In this document: one piece after another, positions 49,270 to 62,116 of the stretch
Numbering within the stretch: the first letter of the stretch is position 1
Layout of the letters: each line of letters opens with the position of its first letter
Assembly (NCBI GenBank): GCA_000507305.1
Contig: DF241009.1
Location: 1 to 64,000 of the forward strand
Reading direction: 5' to 3'
Source: Breviolum minutum Mf 1.05b.01
Taxonomy: Eukaryota > Sar > Dinophyceae > Suessiales > Symbiodiniaceae
Length of the DNA stretch: 64,000 bases
Position numbers and translations under genes: made by a program
The notes under the pieces: generated by a model
The model's database searches: none
What the model saw: only the letters and a program-made list of their open reading frames with translations
What the model was told of the DNA's origin: nothing

Positions 49270-49387
49270 CACAAAGGCGTCGAGATACTTCCGCAGTGCA
49301 ATCGAGTCCAAAGAGGTCGGGCTGAAAAAGTGGGATGAATCGGAAATGCGCAAAATAGTCCAGATATGATGACGCATCGGTCATTAT
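49270..49387 (-). other. Candidate coding exon downstream of the GT34 exons
   Basis: The minus strand reads SSYLDYFAHFRFIPLFQPDL, then FGLDCTAEVSRRL, and ends before a GT donor (GACAG|GTGGAT). Its position and orientation suit a C-terminal exon of the GT34 gene, but phase was not matched. A patch at about 49575-49480 (DDETAIEIARDAKMDETE) is similar. Confidence 0.4.
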
Positions 49388-50047
49388 GGTTCCGCGGATA
49401 ATAAAACATGTGCGTCACACTACCACACTTGTGATCATCTTGAAGTGGATGGAGAGAATGCATGAAAGAGTTACTGAAAAGCTTTTGGATGTTGGGAAGT
49501 TTCTTGCTTCCACTTCAGTTTCATCCATTTTTGCGTCTCTCGCAATCTCTATGGCAGTTTCGTCATCGCATGGCCTCATGCTGCACAAAATCATCAATTT
49601 TTGTAGAAGGATTCCATGAATGTAAACGTATGAAAACGTTCTTCCAGTGCTTCCAGCTTACTCAAATCTCATCTCAACCTGTTTCAATTTCAAGAACAAA
49701 TCTGCCTACTATTAGCAACACATGGTCATGATTTGATCTTCAAGTCAAAGTCACATTACTCAAGAGCGATTGAAATAAGTAGCTGACATTGGACAAGCGG
49801 AAAAAAATGGAAAATAGCACAGCAACTGGCAGCATAAAAAATGCATGGCATTTCTGCAAACGGACCTGGAGCTTGCCGAGAAAGATCTGGTGAGCTTCCA
49901 GATACAGCTGTTGACAAGGAGGCTTGTAGTAATGACATCCTGAAATCAATGAAAAAATCAGAGTGCTGAGGGCCGAGGGCTGAAGCATCACTAGAGTCAC
50001 TGAGCGGGATATGTCTGGCGATGCCACAGGTGACACATGGACCCATC

Positions 50048-53000
50048 CTGGATGATGCTTGATGAAATCACCATCTTGCCACTCCCGAGAAGCAACGGTA
50101 GCAGCGGTAGCTGCATGGAAGGACTGCAAATGCTCCTGCAAAGCTATTCTCCGGTGTTACAACTCCGACGTCATTGCACATGCACACAAATATGCACAAA
50201 TCATACACATGCAGTCACAATCAGTTGTGTGCGTGGGCTCAGAAACATTCAGAGAAACTAATCATCTAATCTACATTATACAAAGATCTACAATGATCTA
50301 CAATGTACAATATGTAATGTACAATCTAGCTCACACTTTGGGTACCATTTGGGGCAACAAAGTCGGTCATTTCCGCAGACTTGGTCGATTCAAAACATGA
50401 CCCATTTCATGTCCAGTATTCCACCCGCTAGAATCATATTGCTCACCCCGAATCGGCTTCCGCCTGAGCAGCCACTCGCACTTCAGGCACCCAGATCGGT
50501 GCCTCTATGGCATCCCAAGCATCATCTAAAGTCATGCTGTTCTCCTCAGAAACAGCTTGATGGATCTTCGGTCAAAAGATGTCAAAAGCATCCACGATCT
50601 TCAAATCGGTACACATTCAATCAAACAAAACAGAGGATGCAACATGACACAAATGTATACAAATGTCACGTTGAATATCCCAGGAGAAATGCATCATCTA
50701 AGCTGGCATGACGCAAATTATTGATGTCGAGTTATTTCACTTCTTTCACTGTAGCCAGCGGCATAGAGCAGCTGATGTTGCATAGTAGACTGGTCGCTGC
50801 CTCGAATGGCTGCAACAGAGGCATGTGTCATCCATGGTTCCTCCCAGCTTCCCAGCTTCCCAAACAAATCCGGATGTCGATAAACTTGTATAATCATGTA
50901 TGATCTATACAATTCTATAAATTTCAATTTCGGACATGATGTTGGATGTGGTTGGATGAAATGTTACTTGATTTGTAGTTAAATGGCTGGCTGAAGAAAA
51001 AACATGTAGCTGGCACCTTCAACCCTCTGTTCCCTGCCTGGGAAGTGTATGGAGGTTCGTGGCCAACTTCAGAATTCAATGCATGTTGTTACATGGACAC
51101 AGTTTGTGCTTTCTGCCAGGTTGCAATTGTGATTTTCTCCCGGTCCTTGCAGAATATCAGAGTGCCACCATCGAACCAAGAAATCATGCGACCAAGCAGA
51201 ATTCTTCATCAACCACCTGAGTTTGCTGGTCTGACATGTCAGAAATTACTTCGGCCAAGTTCAAGTTGCCGCAATGCCATCGGGAAATCAAAAAGTTTGT
51301 TGAAGTGCTAACAGGATCGTGCTGCCTGGGCATCAACCTGTATCTATGGCCCGGACACACCGTTGTTGATGCCAGACGAGTCTGTGGCCACCTTGGGGCA
51401 AGTGGCTGCTGAAGTGTCTGTTTGCTTCCTTTCCTTGCTCTGTACTTTTGCTCCTAGACTCATCAGAACAAGCCTGCTTTGAGACCTGAGATGTGTTGCA
51501 ATCATGTGATGACCTCCAGGGAAATAAACCGTTTGTCTCTATGATGATAGGGTCCTGGTAGGGTAGCAGTGTTTTCCATCTAATTTTCTGTATTTTCCCT
51601 TCCAAACATAAAAAACTGCACCGACTGTCAGTGCCTGCAGAGCCTTTAAATGCATTTGAATGCACTATCAGGAGCCCTTTCCACGTTACTCCAGACTAGG
51701 TTCCCTGGCAATGAGGGACACCTCCGGGGGACTTGGAACATGCACACGTTGGTGCATGGTCTGCTGCTGCAAATCTTCGCCGAAGCGCCTTTGGCAATGC
51801 ACACTGACTTCACGCGGATTCAACCAGCAAAAGTCAGTGAGCTTGATGTTTATTGTTTGATGAATTTCCATTTCCTGCTCCAACCTTTCCATTTCCTATA
51901 GATTTGATATTCCTAGGATGCACAAACATGCAGGCAACAAGGCAAGCAAGCAAACAAACAGACAACAGACTTAAACGGATCTTTCAAAACTCTCAGAAAA
52001 AACAATCTCAAAAACATGTCGCAGTATGATTTTCACGTCTGTGACGTTGCTACAAATGTAAAGCTTTGGAATGGTCACCTAGTCAACCGAGTGCGACCTT
52101 ATCCAACAGAGTGCGATACATCGATCTGGGCACCTCGGCCCAAGCTTTGTGGCCGCTGTGGTGTTTGCGCTGTACCTTGACACTTACAAAATTGTCCGAG
52201 GGACCGTGGACGTGAAAGGATATGAAATGCAATGAAATGCATATATTTCAAGATTTTGTGAGCTCCTTTACCGACATATAACAAATGTATGATATATATT
52301 CAAAATATTTCAAAATATTCATGTACATTCTGGGTGTGTTGAACAGCATCCTTCCAGGCAGAATATCATGAAGTATCCTGTCATGAAGATCAGTGCACTT
52401 TGAAAAAAAGACATCAAATATCAACCAAAGTCAGCTTCCTCGAAACTTTAGGCACAGCTTTCCAAACCGGTGCTGCCAAACGGCATGTGAATCACACTGT
52501 CAATTGTGCGACCTGTCTGAACGAAAAGTCTCACGCTTTTGAATCACTGCACTCGAAAGATCTCGAAAGTGTGACCAACCAACAGTAACCTTGTGTTCAC
52601 AGCTCCTCTGCAGTAAAAGCATCCAGAATTGAGAACGGTCGTGCACGGCACTGATTTCTAAATCATATTACATCTAGTCAAGCAGCTACGTGCTGCCCCG
52701 CGGGGAACGTGGAAGGGAGAATGCATAAGACCAAACTGAAATTTGATGTTTGGAACGAATGCAACTCATATAAAGAAAGCCCACACACTTTTTCTGGCTG
52801 TCATTCAATTTCAAGAACTCGTTTGCTTTTCTGTCTTTCTCCTCTCTTCGATGCCACAATCTTGATCAACCTTTTCTTTGGGTGACAAGTACCAAGGAAA
52901 TCCTACAGATTATAGATCATCTTTCACCTGCTCCCAAACTAAAGTCTACATGTAGCATCTGTGCCTGGATCCATGAAGAAGGCGTCGCAATCAATCCACA

Positions 53001-54407
53001 GCACCCAATCATATCTTGGAGATTGCTGCTCCTGATACTTCTGCACTTCTGAACTCTGATTCAAGCTACAAAGCACAGAGCTTGCTTGCATTGATTCTCT
53101 TTCAAGTTGTGTTTTCATGACATGACAGCAAGCTTCAGCTGTTCTTGAAAAATTGACCTCCGAATCCTGCACACCCAAACCCGCCGGAACCATATATTAG
53201 AAACAATCAAAACATCAACAACCACTAGCAAACATGTACTGGGACAATGCCAAGTGTCCAAGACATTCTTGACCTGGTAAGCCAAGAGCCATCAACAGCA
53301 AGCTTTTTGGTTTCATGATTCTTCAAATTCAAATGTTTCCACAAGGGTCGCTTTGATCATGCAATATCTTTGAGGCAAAGTACATCCAAAGCTTCATGCA
53401 AAAGAAAGAAAGATGAAGAAAGGATCTTATGTGGCGAAGTGGCGCACTGGCCTGCCCAAAACTGTCTGCTATCGAAGGCACTACATTGACCTTCCAAAAG
53501 AATGGCTTGTGTCGTCCATCTTGGATGTCCATCCTTGTATTCAACTGCAGTTTTGACTTGGATCTGGTACACAAACATGCTGCGAAAACATCTGGCATGC
53601 GAATCTGCCCATCTGTGCAGCAACTGACGACACTTAGCCAACTGAGCATCGATCTGCGAAGCTATGTTTGGTTGGATCTGCGACTTGTCAGTCACTTGGT
53701 AGAGGTCATAGCCATGAAGCTCTGCATAGACCCTTGCCGCGCATTGCGAAAACCAAAAGAAATTACTTAACTGATATGGTAAGCCATGTTGTACAGATTT
53801 GTAGAGGGCGCTTATACTGACACGCGCTGCTTTGACTGCTTTAAATTTTAGGATGTTTTCGGGACAACTGTCTATACATTCCATGTATTAGAAGGCTTCC
53901 TGAAACTGCTTCGGTGAGGAGTACAAAGGTTGAGAGAATCTACCCTGCATATCCCTGCATACTGTCTACCGTCAAAGTGTGCAATTTCCACGATTCCAGG
54001 ATCATGCAACCCAATCGATTGATTCACAAATTAAATGTTTTGTGCTCTCTGAAAGGATGCGCACATATTATGTTTTTGTTCATGGACACAAGATTTAAAA
54101 AAGTAAGTGCAAGTCCAAGTGAGCCCTTCAATACGACAGGAAACAAAAATAAGGTCAAAAACAACGCATCATCACAGTGGCCGCAGTGGTGTGCTGGAGC
54201 TTATGGAAAACATCAAATGGCGCAGGATGAAACTAAGTTACAAGACAGTTTCAGATGTTTATGCATGCCATGTCATGCCCTTCAATTGACCAACACCTCT
54301 CATTTCTGTCCCAGAAGCTGATGGTTCTCAGTCCCGATGACTCTCACGGGCTCTGTCTCGCCATAGGCACATATGGAGACAATGGCCACCCGAGACTGGA
54401 GACGAAA
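50048..54407 (-). CDS. GT34-family glycosyltransferase (GMA12/MNN10 type), split gene, partial
   Basis: Minus exons: 54407-54348, 53770-53696, 53544-53452, 53040-52965, 52512-52468, 51405-51357, 50809 to about 50750 and 50135-50048. The first six join in phase (0, 0, 0, 1, 1). The product follows the GT34 order: RVAIVSICAYG; SQCAARVYAELHGYDLY; KPFFWKVNVVPSIA; YDWVLWIDCDAFFMDP with the metal-binding DxD (DCD); VATDSSGINNGV, the family's NxG block; SDQSTMQHQLLYAAGY; and WQDGDFIKHHPG. GT34 enzymes are Golgi type II membrane proteins that move galactose, mannose or xylose from nucleotide sugars. Donor sugar and acceptor cannot be told from this sequence. The N-terminal anchor is not found; a patch at about 54680-54600 (LAGRNLVATIRQLDDESVV) is a possible upstream exon. 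An exon between 51357 and 50809 is probably missing from the model. Donors are GT, GT, GC, GC, GT, GT and, last, GA. Confidence 0.85.
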
Positions 54408-57400
54408 CTGTGGAGGTGTCCTTGTTCAGATGACAGAGTTTGTCTATGCTTATCTTGCAGTTTTCAGTTTCTCTTTCAAAGAAATTTGATAGGTTAAGAA
54501 ACGACTAGTTTATATAAAACATAATGTAGTCAAGTATATTATAAATAGAATGCTTCATATCTAATACTTCACAAGTTACACCATGTTGCACCCATGAAGC
54601 ACAAAGCCAAGGTGCCAAACTACGGATTCGTCATCAAGCTGCCGGATCGTTGCCACCAGGTTTCTTCCAGCCAGGAGCATGTCCCAACCCTGTCAGACAT
54701 GCTGCTACATCCACTTCATTGTACACACAGCACAAACACAGACCACGCAAGGACACAGAGAGACACAAAGATACACAAACGCGAACACATACACACACAC
54801 ACACACACACTGACCTGGGCAAATCAAAGTATACTCTTACTCTGAAGTGAAAACCCGCTGATCAAAGAGGGATAATTTGCTTTCTGTGGGTCAATTGTCA
54901 AGCTTCCTGTAGCTTTGGATGATCTCAAATCCTCTGATTGTTAGTGCAAACCCTTGACGTTATCAACGCGCCATAGCCTGATATAATCTCACATTGTATA
55001 GAAAGTGCATGCAGGCCCACAGAAGAATTCACTCTTAGCAAAATGTGTCTCCGAATCTCTCCATAATGTCTCCAGTGTAGCCCGTGCTGCCTGCACTGGC
55101 CAGGGAGTGCATTCCTCGAGTTAAAACAAGGGTTGGTAACGGCTTGGGAACATGCGAACGGTCCTCGTTGCAGCGAGTTGTTCCAGTTTGGACTAAAGAG
55201 TCAACATAGTCTCAAACATACCTCAAACAGTTTCCCAACAGTTGATGAAAGAAATCCGTTTTCAATCCTTTTATTTCGATGCTCGGGGATACCCGGCGTA
55301 TATTTGTGGGTGTGTTGGAAACTTCTTGCACCATGCAGCCAATTTCTCCGGCAAAATGGAGGGGTTCCTGAGAAAACGCATTGAATAACATCGCATGATG
55401 ACACATGCATCATGCATGCCGCATGCCAACTTTGCGACCGAGATTCGTTGAAACCTTTGTCTCGGATGAAAATGAAACCCATGTGAATAAAGGCCTGACA
55501 AAGGATCTGGATGGATGTGGACAACATCTTTCCGCAGCGAATTGAATCGGCCAAGCTATTCGTCAGGATACATCATGCTACATCAGCTATGGACCCCTGT
55601 AGCCATGTTCGCATGTAAAAAACGGTTTTTGTCGAGTCATGGATTTCGAATTCAAATCGACTTCACATGCAACATGCTTCTACATGGCCCAGCCAGTGCT
55701 CGACGTAGTCGGCCCTGAAATGCGAAGCTCTGTGCCAGCGAGAAGTATCTCAGTCATCACCAATGAAAGAAATTAACTACGAGTACAGTATCTTCTTGTA
55801 AAAAATGCTAGAAACCCTTACATGATGAAACAATGATGAAACATGTCCAATATCTCCAAAGTCAATAATGTTTGGGGGAGCTCTATTTAAACCTAGAAAC
55901 GTCGATGCAACTGCAAGTGGGCATTCAAAGGCAAACCAGAATCGCCTGTGCCGGAGGCTGAGGAAAGCAAGGTTCCGGACAGGTCAAATCTCCGAAATGA
56001 GAAAGCAGGGTTCCAAACGAAGAAAAACCAGGGAAAAACTATGAAACATTAACGACGTACGACGTACTTCTGAATTCTGAACCATTTAAAGATATCGACG
56101 ATATCGACTCTCTTCAACTTGCATGGAAAGCTGATTATCACTTCACGGTGAGAAACTCTTGACATGACATTTCAGCTTTCAGAAAAGTCCGCTTCGCGCC
56201 TAGTGACTGCCTCCAACAGCTGCATCACGCCCCTCTGCGACTGCTTCAACTCACCGGAGAAGACGGCAGATCTGAGACACGAAAAGCGCTGTAAATTTCA
56301 AAACGGAAACGAATCTGAATGAATCCGATATGATACGATTGAATTGGGATGGCACGACGTGACATGATCTGGCACAATCCCCAAACTCGGGAAGTCAGAC
56401 TTGGAATGACTTGGACAGTTCTGTGAACGTGACAGGTGAGAACGACAAAATGGTTGGAGAAAGCAGAATCTCTGCAATGGGACCGCATCCGGGCCTGGCC
56501 AAGTATAGCTGCTCATGGTAAAGTTGCCAATCAAAGCCATACGCCTTGCTCAGTCAGTCAGAAGTCTTGACCAGAGCGAGTATGCAAACATGCTGCAAGA
56601 TATTTTGAGCGAAAAAGGATGCGGAGGGATTTCTAGGCTAATAGATGTGCAGCATATCAAATTTGATATAGTTTGCATGTGTTTGACCAGTGCGCCTGCA
56701 CAGGAAACTTTTCCAAGGACGAGATGGGACGAAACACACACAAAACCTACACAAAGGGTTTGTGTAGTCAAGAAGTATCAGGTGTATCTATAAAGGGACA
56801 AAGTGATTGGCATGCCTCATGGTACATGTAGCCAGCATGTAAAGGCTTTCAAAACCAAAGGCTGCCGATGAAGTACATAAATAGTATGAAATTCGTGGAA
56901 ACTCCTCCCTTCCCACATAAGGACGGACATGCAAACGACCAACCAAACTCGTAATACAGAATCAATCAAGGCACTGATGGGCATTCTTCTGAAATTTCGA
57001 CCATGTTGTAGTCGCACCTTGGAAAAAAACGAGCGTTGAACACTCTGCTGTTCAGGAAACTTCAGACACACAAATAAATCTATAGATCATTTAAAGGGAT
57101 CAAAAGGGTGTGTACCAATGTCATCATTCGACCTATTGCATCAAAAAATGAATCATTGATTGAACTATCTTGAACTATCTTGGAACGTTCTCCACACACA
57201 CCTCACTCCCGACGTCATTTTCGAGCTCTGATTGCCGAAAAGAATGCATGTGCAGTACAAGACGATGGCCGCATTGTACTTATTGTTTTGTGGTTCTGTT
57301 CAACTGGGGAACAAAAATGACCAAGGCCATCCAGCAGAGATAGAACATTTTCGTTGCTGCCTGCGCTTTTTTCTTTCTCACTGGCCATTGTTCTGCAGCA

Positions 57401-57930
57401 TCTCTTGTCTCACTGCACGTCTTGGCGGGCACGTTGTGGGCTCAGCACGCCCTGTCCCAGGACAGAGTGATCATCAGTCCACGGGCCCCCTTCAAGCAAA
57501 TACATTTCATAGAGAAAGAAGTCAAGAAGGTCAATGAAGCACAAGGACTTCAAACTGTGCATAGCTCTAAGACTTCCCACCCCACCCCTTGTTTGATGTC
57601 AAGACATGTCAAGACCTTTGTGGGAACCTCTCCTAAAAGATACTCTTTAGACTTTAGACCGTAAATAATGTACGTGTACATCAGCTCTGTGTACACCCAC
57701 ATACCTTACTTAACAATGTCTAAAGTATTGGAAGACTACTTGGGTTTGAAACCACCGCCATGTCTGCTCGCTCTTTTCGCACCAGAATCCGCCAAAGTGG
57801 AACGAAGAGGAAGGATCTTGTCAAATACCATTGCTTTGGTTAGTCTTCAACAAAAACTCGAAACACTGCATGAACTCACCAAATGTTCATCCAAAAATAA
57901 AAAATCCTTTGTTCTGAATCCTGTGACTGC
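54408..57930. other. Stretch without a recognised gene
   Basis: It holds an (AC)n microsatellite at 54787-54810 and a few open patches. Examples on the minus strand are about 55195-55130 (KLEQLAATRTVRMFPSRY), about 56010-55920 and about 57520-57420 (YEMYLLEGGPWTDDHSVLG, with an equally open plus frame). The rest is AT-rich with small duplications such as TCTTGAACTATCTTGAACTA near 57160. Confidence 0.4.
54787..54810 (+). repeat. (AC)n microsatellite
   Basis: About 12 AC dinucleotides in near-perfect succession. Confidence 0.97.
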
Positions 57931-57954
57931 AAGAGAACTCTAGAACTCCTCATC

Positions 57955-58060
57955 CCAGTGTGGCTTCGGTGTCTTGCTTTTTGGTCGTGAAACGCCCGCA
58001 GTCGGAACTCCCAACCTGCGCTGCCATGTCGATCTTGAACTACGGGGGTTATGGGCTGGT
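57955..58060 (-). other. Candidate exon, faintly C2-like
   Basis: One minus frame reads VSRPKSKTPKPHWDEEF and then a stop, recalling the K-T-x-x-x-P-x-W-x-E-x-F strand of C2 domains. The other frames are open too and no second C2 exon was found nearby, so this is a weak lead. Confidence 0.2.
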
Positions 58061-58605
58061 ACAGTATGGGCTCGTTAAACCACATGGAACATCCGCAATC
58101 CGCCCTTTGACGTGTTCAATCTTCTACTCACCCTGCCAAGCCCCTTGACCCCTTACTGCAGTTCAAACGAAAGAGACAAAAAAGATCCACCAAAACACCT
58201 CTGAGGAGGCTCTCCAACTTATGACCAGTTTCTTTTGTGGCACAAACGATTTCGACTCTAGACGTTGATATACACATTCACAGACAATCATCTAGACGTT
58301 CATAGATATTCAAAGACATTCAAAAACATTCATAACTTTCACAGCAGTTGAAACCAGATGAGACAAAAAATAATCAACAAAACAGCTGTGAAGAGGCTCT
58401 ATACAACGGATTTAGCCTCTAAATGTCATAGATGTTTGGAGAAAAATCCGTTTGATATTATCATTTATCTCCAAACATTTTCGTGTTTCAACGGTTTCAG
58501 TGGACGTTCTCGAATCAAGGCAGCGCTCCTGGGATGCGAGTGGCCATCATCCGCTGGAGCGTGCCCTGAGTGAAGCCAATTTAATCACAGTCGCATGAAA
58601 ACATA

Positions 58606-58680
58606 TTATATAATAATATTTAATATCGTCTATATATATATATATTAATATATACGTAATCATGTATCTATATAACAGTT
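58606..58680. repeat. TA-rich low-complexity run
   Basis: Alternating TATATA tracts with short interruptions between candidate exons; no other content seen. Confidence 0.8.
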
Positions 58681-59827
58681 CAATAACCATAATACTCCTA
58701 GAGTTAAAATTAATTCATCTATACTTTCAAACATACTAAGACATATTCAAACAAAAAGGATGATAAGTCATCAAAACCATGATAACTCGCATTTGTCACC
58801 GTCAGACTCTAGTTCTGTGTCACTCGGAGCAACTCGAATAGCCAAAAGCGCTGGAGCTTGACTCGCATCATTCTGATCCATCTGGTGGGTTGCAAGTTGT
58901 CATTTAATCTTCTTTTTGCTCGTCCATGATGGATTATGCTTATGCATTTCCAACTGTTTGGCGCATTTAGCATTATTGATTGCATGCACAATTTATCACA
59001 ATTTGGGAGGCAATTGAGCCACGAAAAAACCTTCTTACTTTCCATTGTACTGGTTGTTTAATGCGGATGCGTACCATGGTTTATTATCATCCCTATATAA
59101 ATGGGTAGTATAATATATAACCCAAGCAAACAGGTTTTTTTCATTGCTCAATTGGCACAGCATGGTCGGCAAAAGTTGGAACAAAATTACTGAGCGTGGG
59201 ACTGGTACACCAGCTGGTCCAAGTCAAAGCAATGTTGCCTCGTCTCAACCAAAGCGATGGAAGCTTGTTCCCCCTTCTACACCCTTTTGTCATATCATTG
59301 ATCATACAGGTCGAGACGATTCAATGATTCAATCTTGTACACAAAGCCAATCTCTCAAACGCATGATGAGATCTCAAAATCTCAACACTGAACAGCCCAA
59401 AGTTCTGTTCGAACACCAATCGAGGAGTGGCTGCTTCAAAAACACTGCGTGGCCAAGTCCACTAGAAGTGAGAGGAGATCTTAAGAGTCACGCTTGTAGA
59501 CCTGGCGTCCAACCAGCGCTTCCAAATCACGTTTCACGGCGCCTCAGCCAAAGCCACATAATAGTTAGATGTAGTAAGGCCTTGACGGGTCTGCCTAGCA
59601 TGAAATGGCTAAGCAACCAGGCTTTCTGGAAGAGATCTCAGCCGCGCATCCAGCAGAAAGTGGAAGGCCTGGCGGGATCAAAACAATCAAAGATACGATA
59701 GCCAAAGCCTGACAAAGATATCGCCAAATCAGGAGCCTGTCCTTGCAATCAGAATTGGCTTCACTGGTGATACTGACATTCTTGCCACACATGACATTCG
59801 ACAATATATGGCCATTAATTTCTTTTA

Positions 59828-60053
59828 GGTATTAAACGAGCGCCTCTGGCCCATTTTGTTTAATACGTATTCAACGAGACCTCTGTTTGATAGTATTAAA
59901 GGGAACATAATTTCTGAATTAAATGGACAATAGGGTATTAAACGGGGTATTAAACGATGGGGTATTGAACGGGAGGAATCCCTCTGTTTAATAGGGTGTG
60001 AAACGGGGTACTAAACGAAGGTGCTTTCAGCAATGTTTAATAGCCTTATCTAA
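59828..60053. repeat. Cluster of GGTATTAAACG-like repeats in both orientations
   Basis: The motif (GG)TATTAAACG(R) or its complement CGTTTAATA occurs about nine times with single-base changes (TATTGAACG, TACTAAACG, GTTTGATAG, GTTTAATAG). Twice it is paired with CTCTGTTT(A/G)ATA. Spacing is irregular (12-60 bp) and orientation mixed. No coding frame explains it. Confidence 0.85.
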
Positions 60054-60084
60054 TTTAAATTTGTATCCATATTTCAAATTTATG

Positions 60085-60174
60085 TTGTCTCCCATCCGGC
60101 ACACTTTGCACACTGCCTTCTCAAAGGGCTCTTCACCCATCTTTCTGATCAACCTCAAAGGCACCAGCTGCACC
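60085..60174 (-). other. Candidate coding exon
   Basis: After CTTACAG the minus strand reads VQLVPLRLIRKMGEEPFEKA, then VCKVCRMGDN, and stays open beyond. The CKVCR pair might be half of a metal site. Unidentified. A nearby patch at about 60430-60330 is open in several frames. Confidence 0.35.
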
Positions 60175-60799
60175 CTGTAAGGGGAATGTGGCATCAAAAA
60201 GAGAAACTCAGGTCTCAACTCTTCTTTCATGCGAGAACCTGGGGGGAGGGAATATGCCGAATGTGTCATTGTCGTTGACCGCAGTTAACCCGTTAAACAC
60301 CGGTCAGAGTACAGCGTCGCCAAACCATCCGGCTTTTTTTCTAGATTTTGCAACTTCTGCATTGTTTGAGTCTGGTTTGAGTCTCCCCGCGGAGCTCTGT
60401 GATTGGGATTGCTAGCGTGCCCCTCGAGGCCTGGCCGGCATTGACAATCATTGATTTTAATTGATGGCATTCATTCATGTGAGACTTTGTATGACTTCAT
60501 TCAAATCAACAGATCCAAGGTCTGAGCATGTTTGTCAAACCTTGGAACCTCCCATCACAGATGGTAACATGAGTTTTAAAAGGATCTCCTACTAAAAATG
60601 AAAGCCCAAAAAGGTCACTGTTACGGGTGAGGAAGCTCGCTGTCGATTGTTGATACATGATACAATTGTATTAAGCAAAATCATAACATTACACAGCTAC
60701 TATACTTTTGTTTCCAGACAGTATCACCAAATTCATTTAATTTGTCACGCAGCCTGTAGATAGTTTGCATTTCACATAGTAATGTGCTTCGTTTGTGTT

Positions 60800-61425
60800 T
60801 CCTCCATTTCCCTCCAAAAATCTGCCGGACTTCACATCCGCCTCTGTGCCAACAGGGCTTCTGTCCAGGCTGCCAGTACGGCGCCTGAGCGATTGACCAT
60901 CGATCCTGCATTTTGTGTGGGACATGGAGGTGACCTTTGCACAAAACACCTGACACCCCTCTGACGCACAGCAAGCCAAAGCACTTATCATGAAAAAATA
61001 TGAAAAACATACTCAAAATATGACATAACATGACTAAAAGCCATCTAAAGCCTTCAATCTGCATCTCTTTGGGTGTCCCCACGGCTGCATGGTGGGAGAT
61101 GGCGCAGGTGAAGCGGCAGAATTCCGCTGGTGTCGCGCCAAGTCCTTGCTTGAATGGAATTTACGCGTGTCGGGTGTCACCCTAGCTGGGATTATTCATA
61201 CGAGTATATCATCATATGTCATGTGTCATAGATCATATTAAATCCATATCGGTCGTGCTATATGATGTGATGATGTGATGTTATACGCCATCATGGGTCG
61301 GTGGTGTGGCACTCTTGAGTTCGCCACCCAACCTTTTCTCCAGTCCTGCTCGTAGTTGCTCATGACGCGAGACAGGTCTTCCTCTTCTCTAATCATCGAC
61401 AGAGCTCCTTGTGACCAAACACCAA
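60800..61425 (-). other. Candidate coding exons
   Basis: About 61425-61290 reads ALSMIREEEDLSRVMSNYEQ and then DWRKGWVANS. About 60930-60800 is open in all three frames (for example LRRRTGSLDRSPVGTEADVK). Neither is recognised. A patch at about 61625-61570 sits between CAG and a GTGAGT donor. Confidence 0.3.
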
Positions 61426-62116
61426 ATGCTGGACAAACTGTAGAGCTTTATAGAGCTTTGCTTTGCAGTCTCTCTGCTTTCTGTGGCTCGTTGTTCATGA
61501 CTGACAGGGGACAATCAGAATAAGATATAAGGAACGTGGTGGTGCTTGTGTTGGAGCTGGGCTTGACTCACCGCTGAGCTGACCCCTGAAAGCAGGTTGA
61601 CTCCTGCTCCTGGCTTCATGTAGACCTGCATCTGTCACCGAGCGGACGGATGGTTTGGCTACTTCAAAAACCATTCAAAGTCACCACACGTCACTTGTCA
61701 CCACTGATAGCTTTCGAAAGGAACACAAAGAGTCATTTCATAACTTCATGCTGATACCACCCACACTACTACATGACAATGACGAACGGAAAATGACAAT
61801 CATGGAAACACTGACTGTTGCTAAGCGAGTCTAGCATGCAATAGCTTCCAGTAGCATCGATGTAATTGGTGATATTTTGACATATTGCACGAGGCAACAT
61901 GCACTGGGGACATGTCAGTAGCAAATACATGTCATGTGTGCACGACTTGGAAACCAGCTACTATTTGTTGTATTGCGACAAACATTTGAAATGCCTGAAT
62001 CGATGGGTAGGTTGGTGAATTACCTATGTGCAATGTCTGCAATTCATGTTTTATTACTTATTCATAGATTCACCCCAAACAAGCTGAAAGCGCATAAAGT
62101 TGTCCTTGTCACATCT

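Noticed and set aside
51686..51740. Minus-strand TNVCMFQVPRRCP as the GT34 NxG block
   Set aside because: The phase does not fit the preceding exon; the GINNGV exon at 51405-51357 fits both phase and motif.
59144..59701. 185-codon plus-strand frame, among the longest ATG-to-stop frames here
   Set aside because: No motif or codon-level sign of coding was found, it opposes the strand of all recognised genes, and parts of the minus strand are equally open. Kept only as a curiosity.
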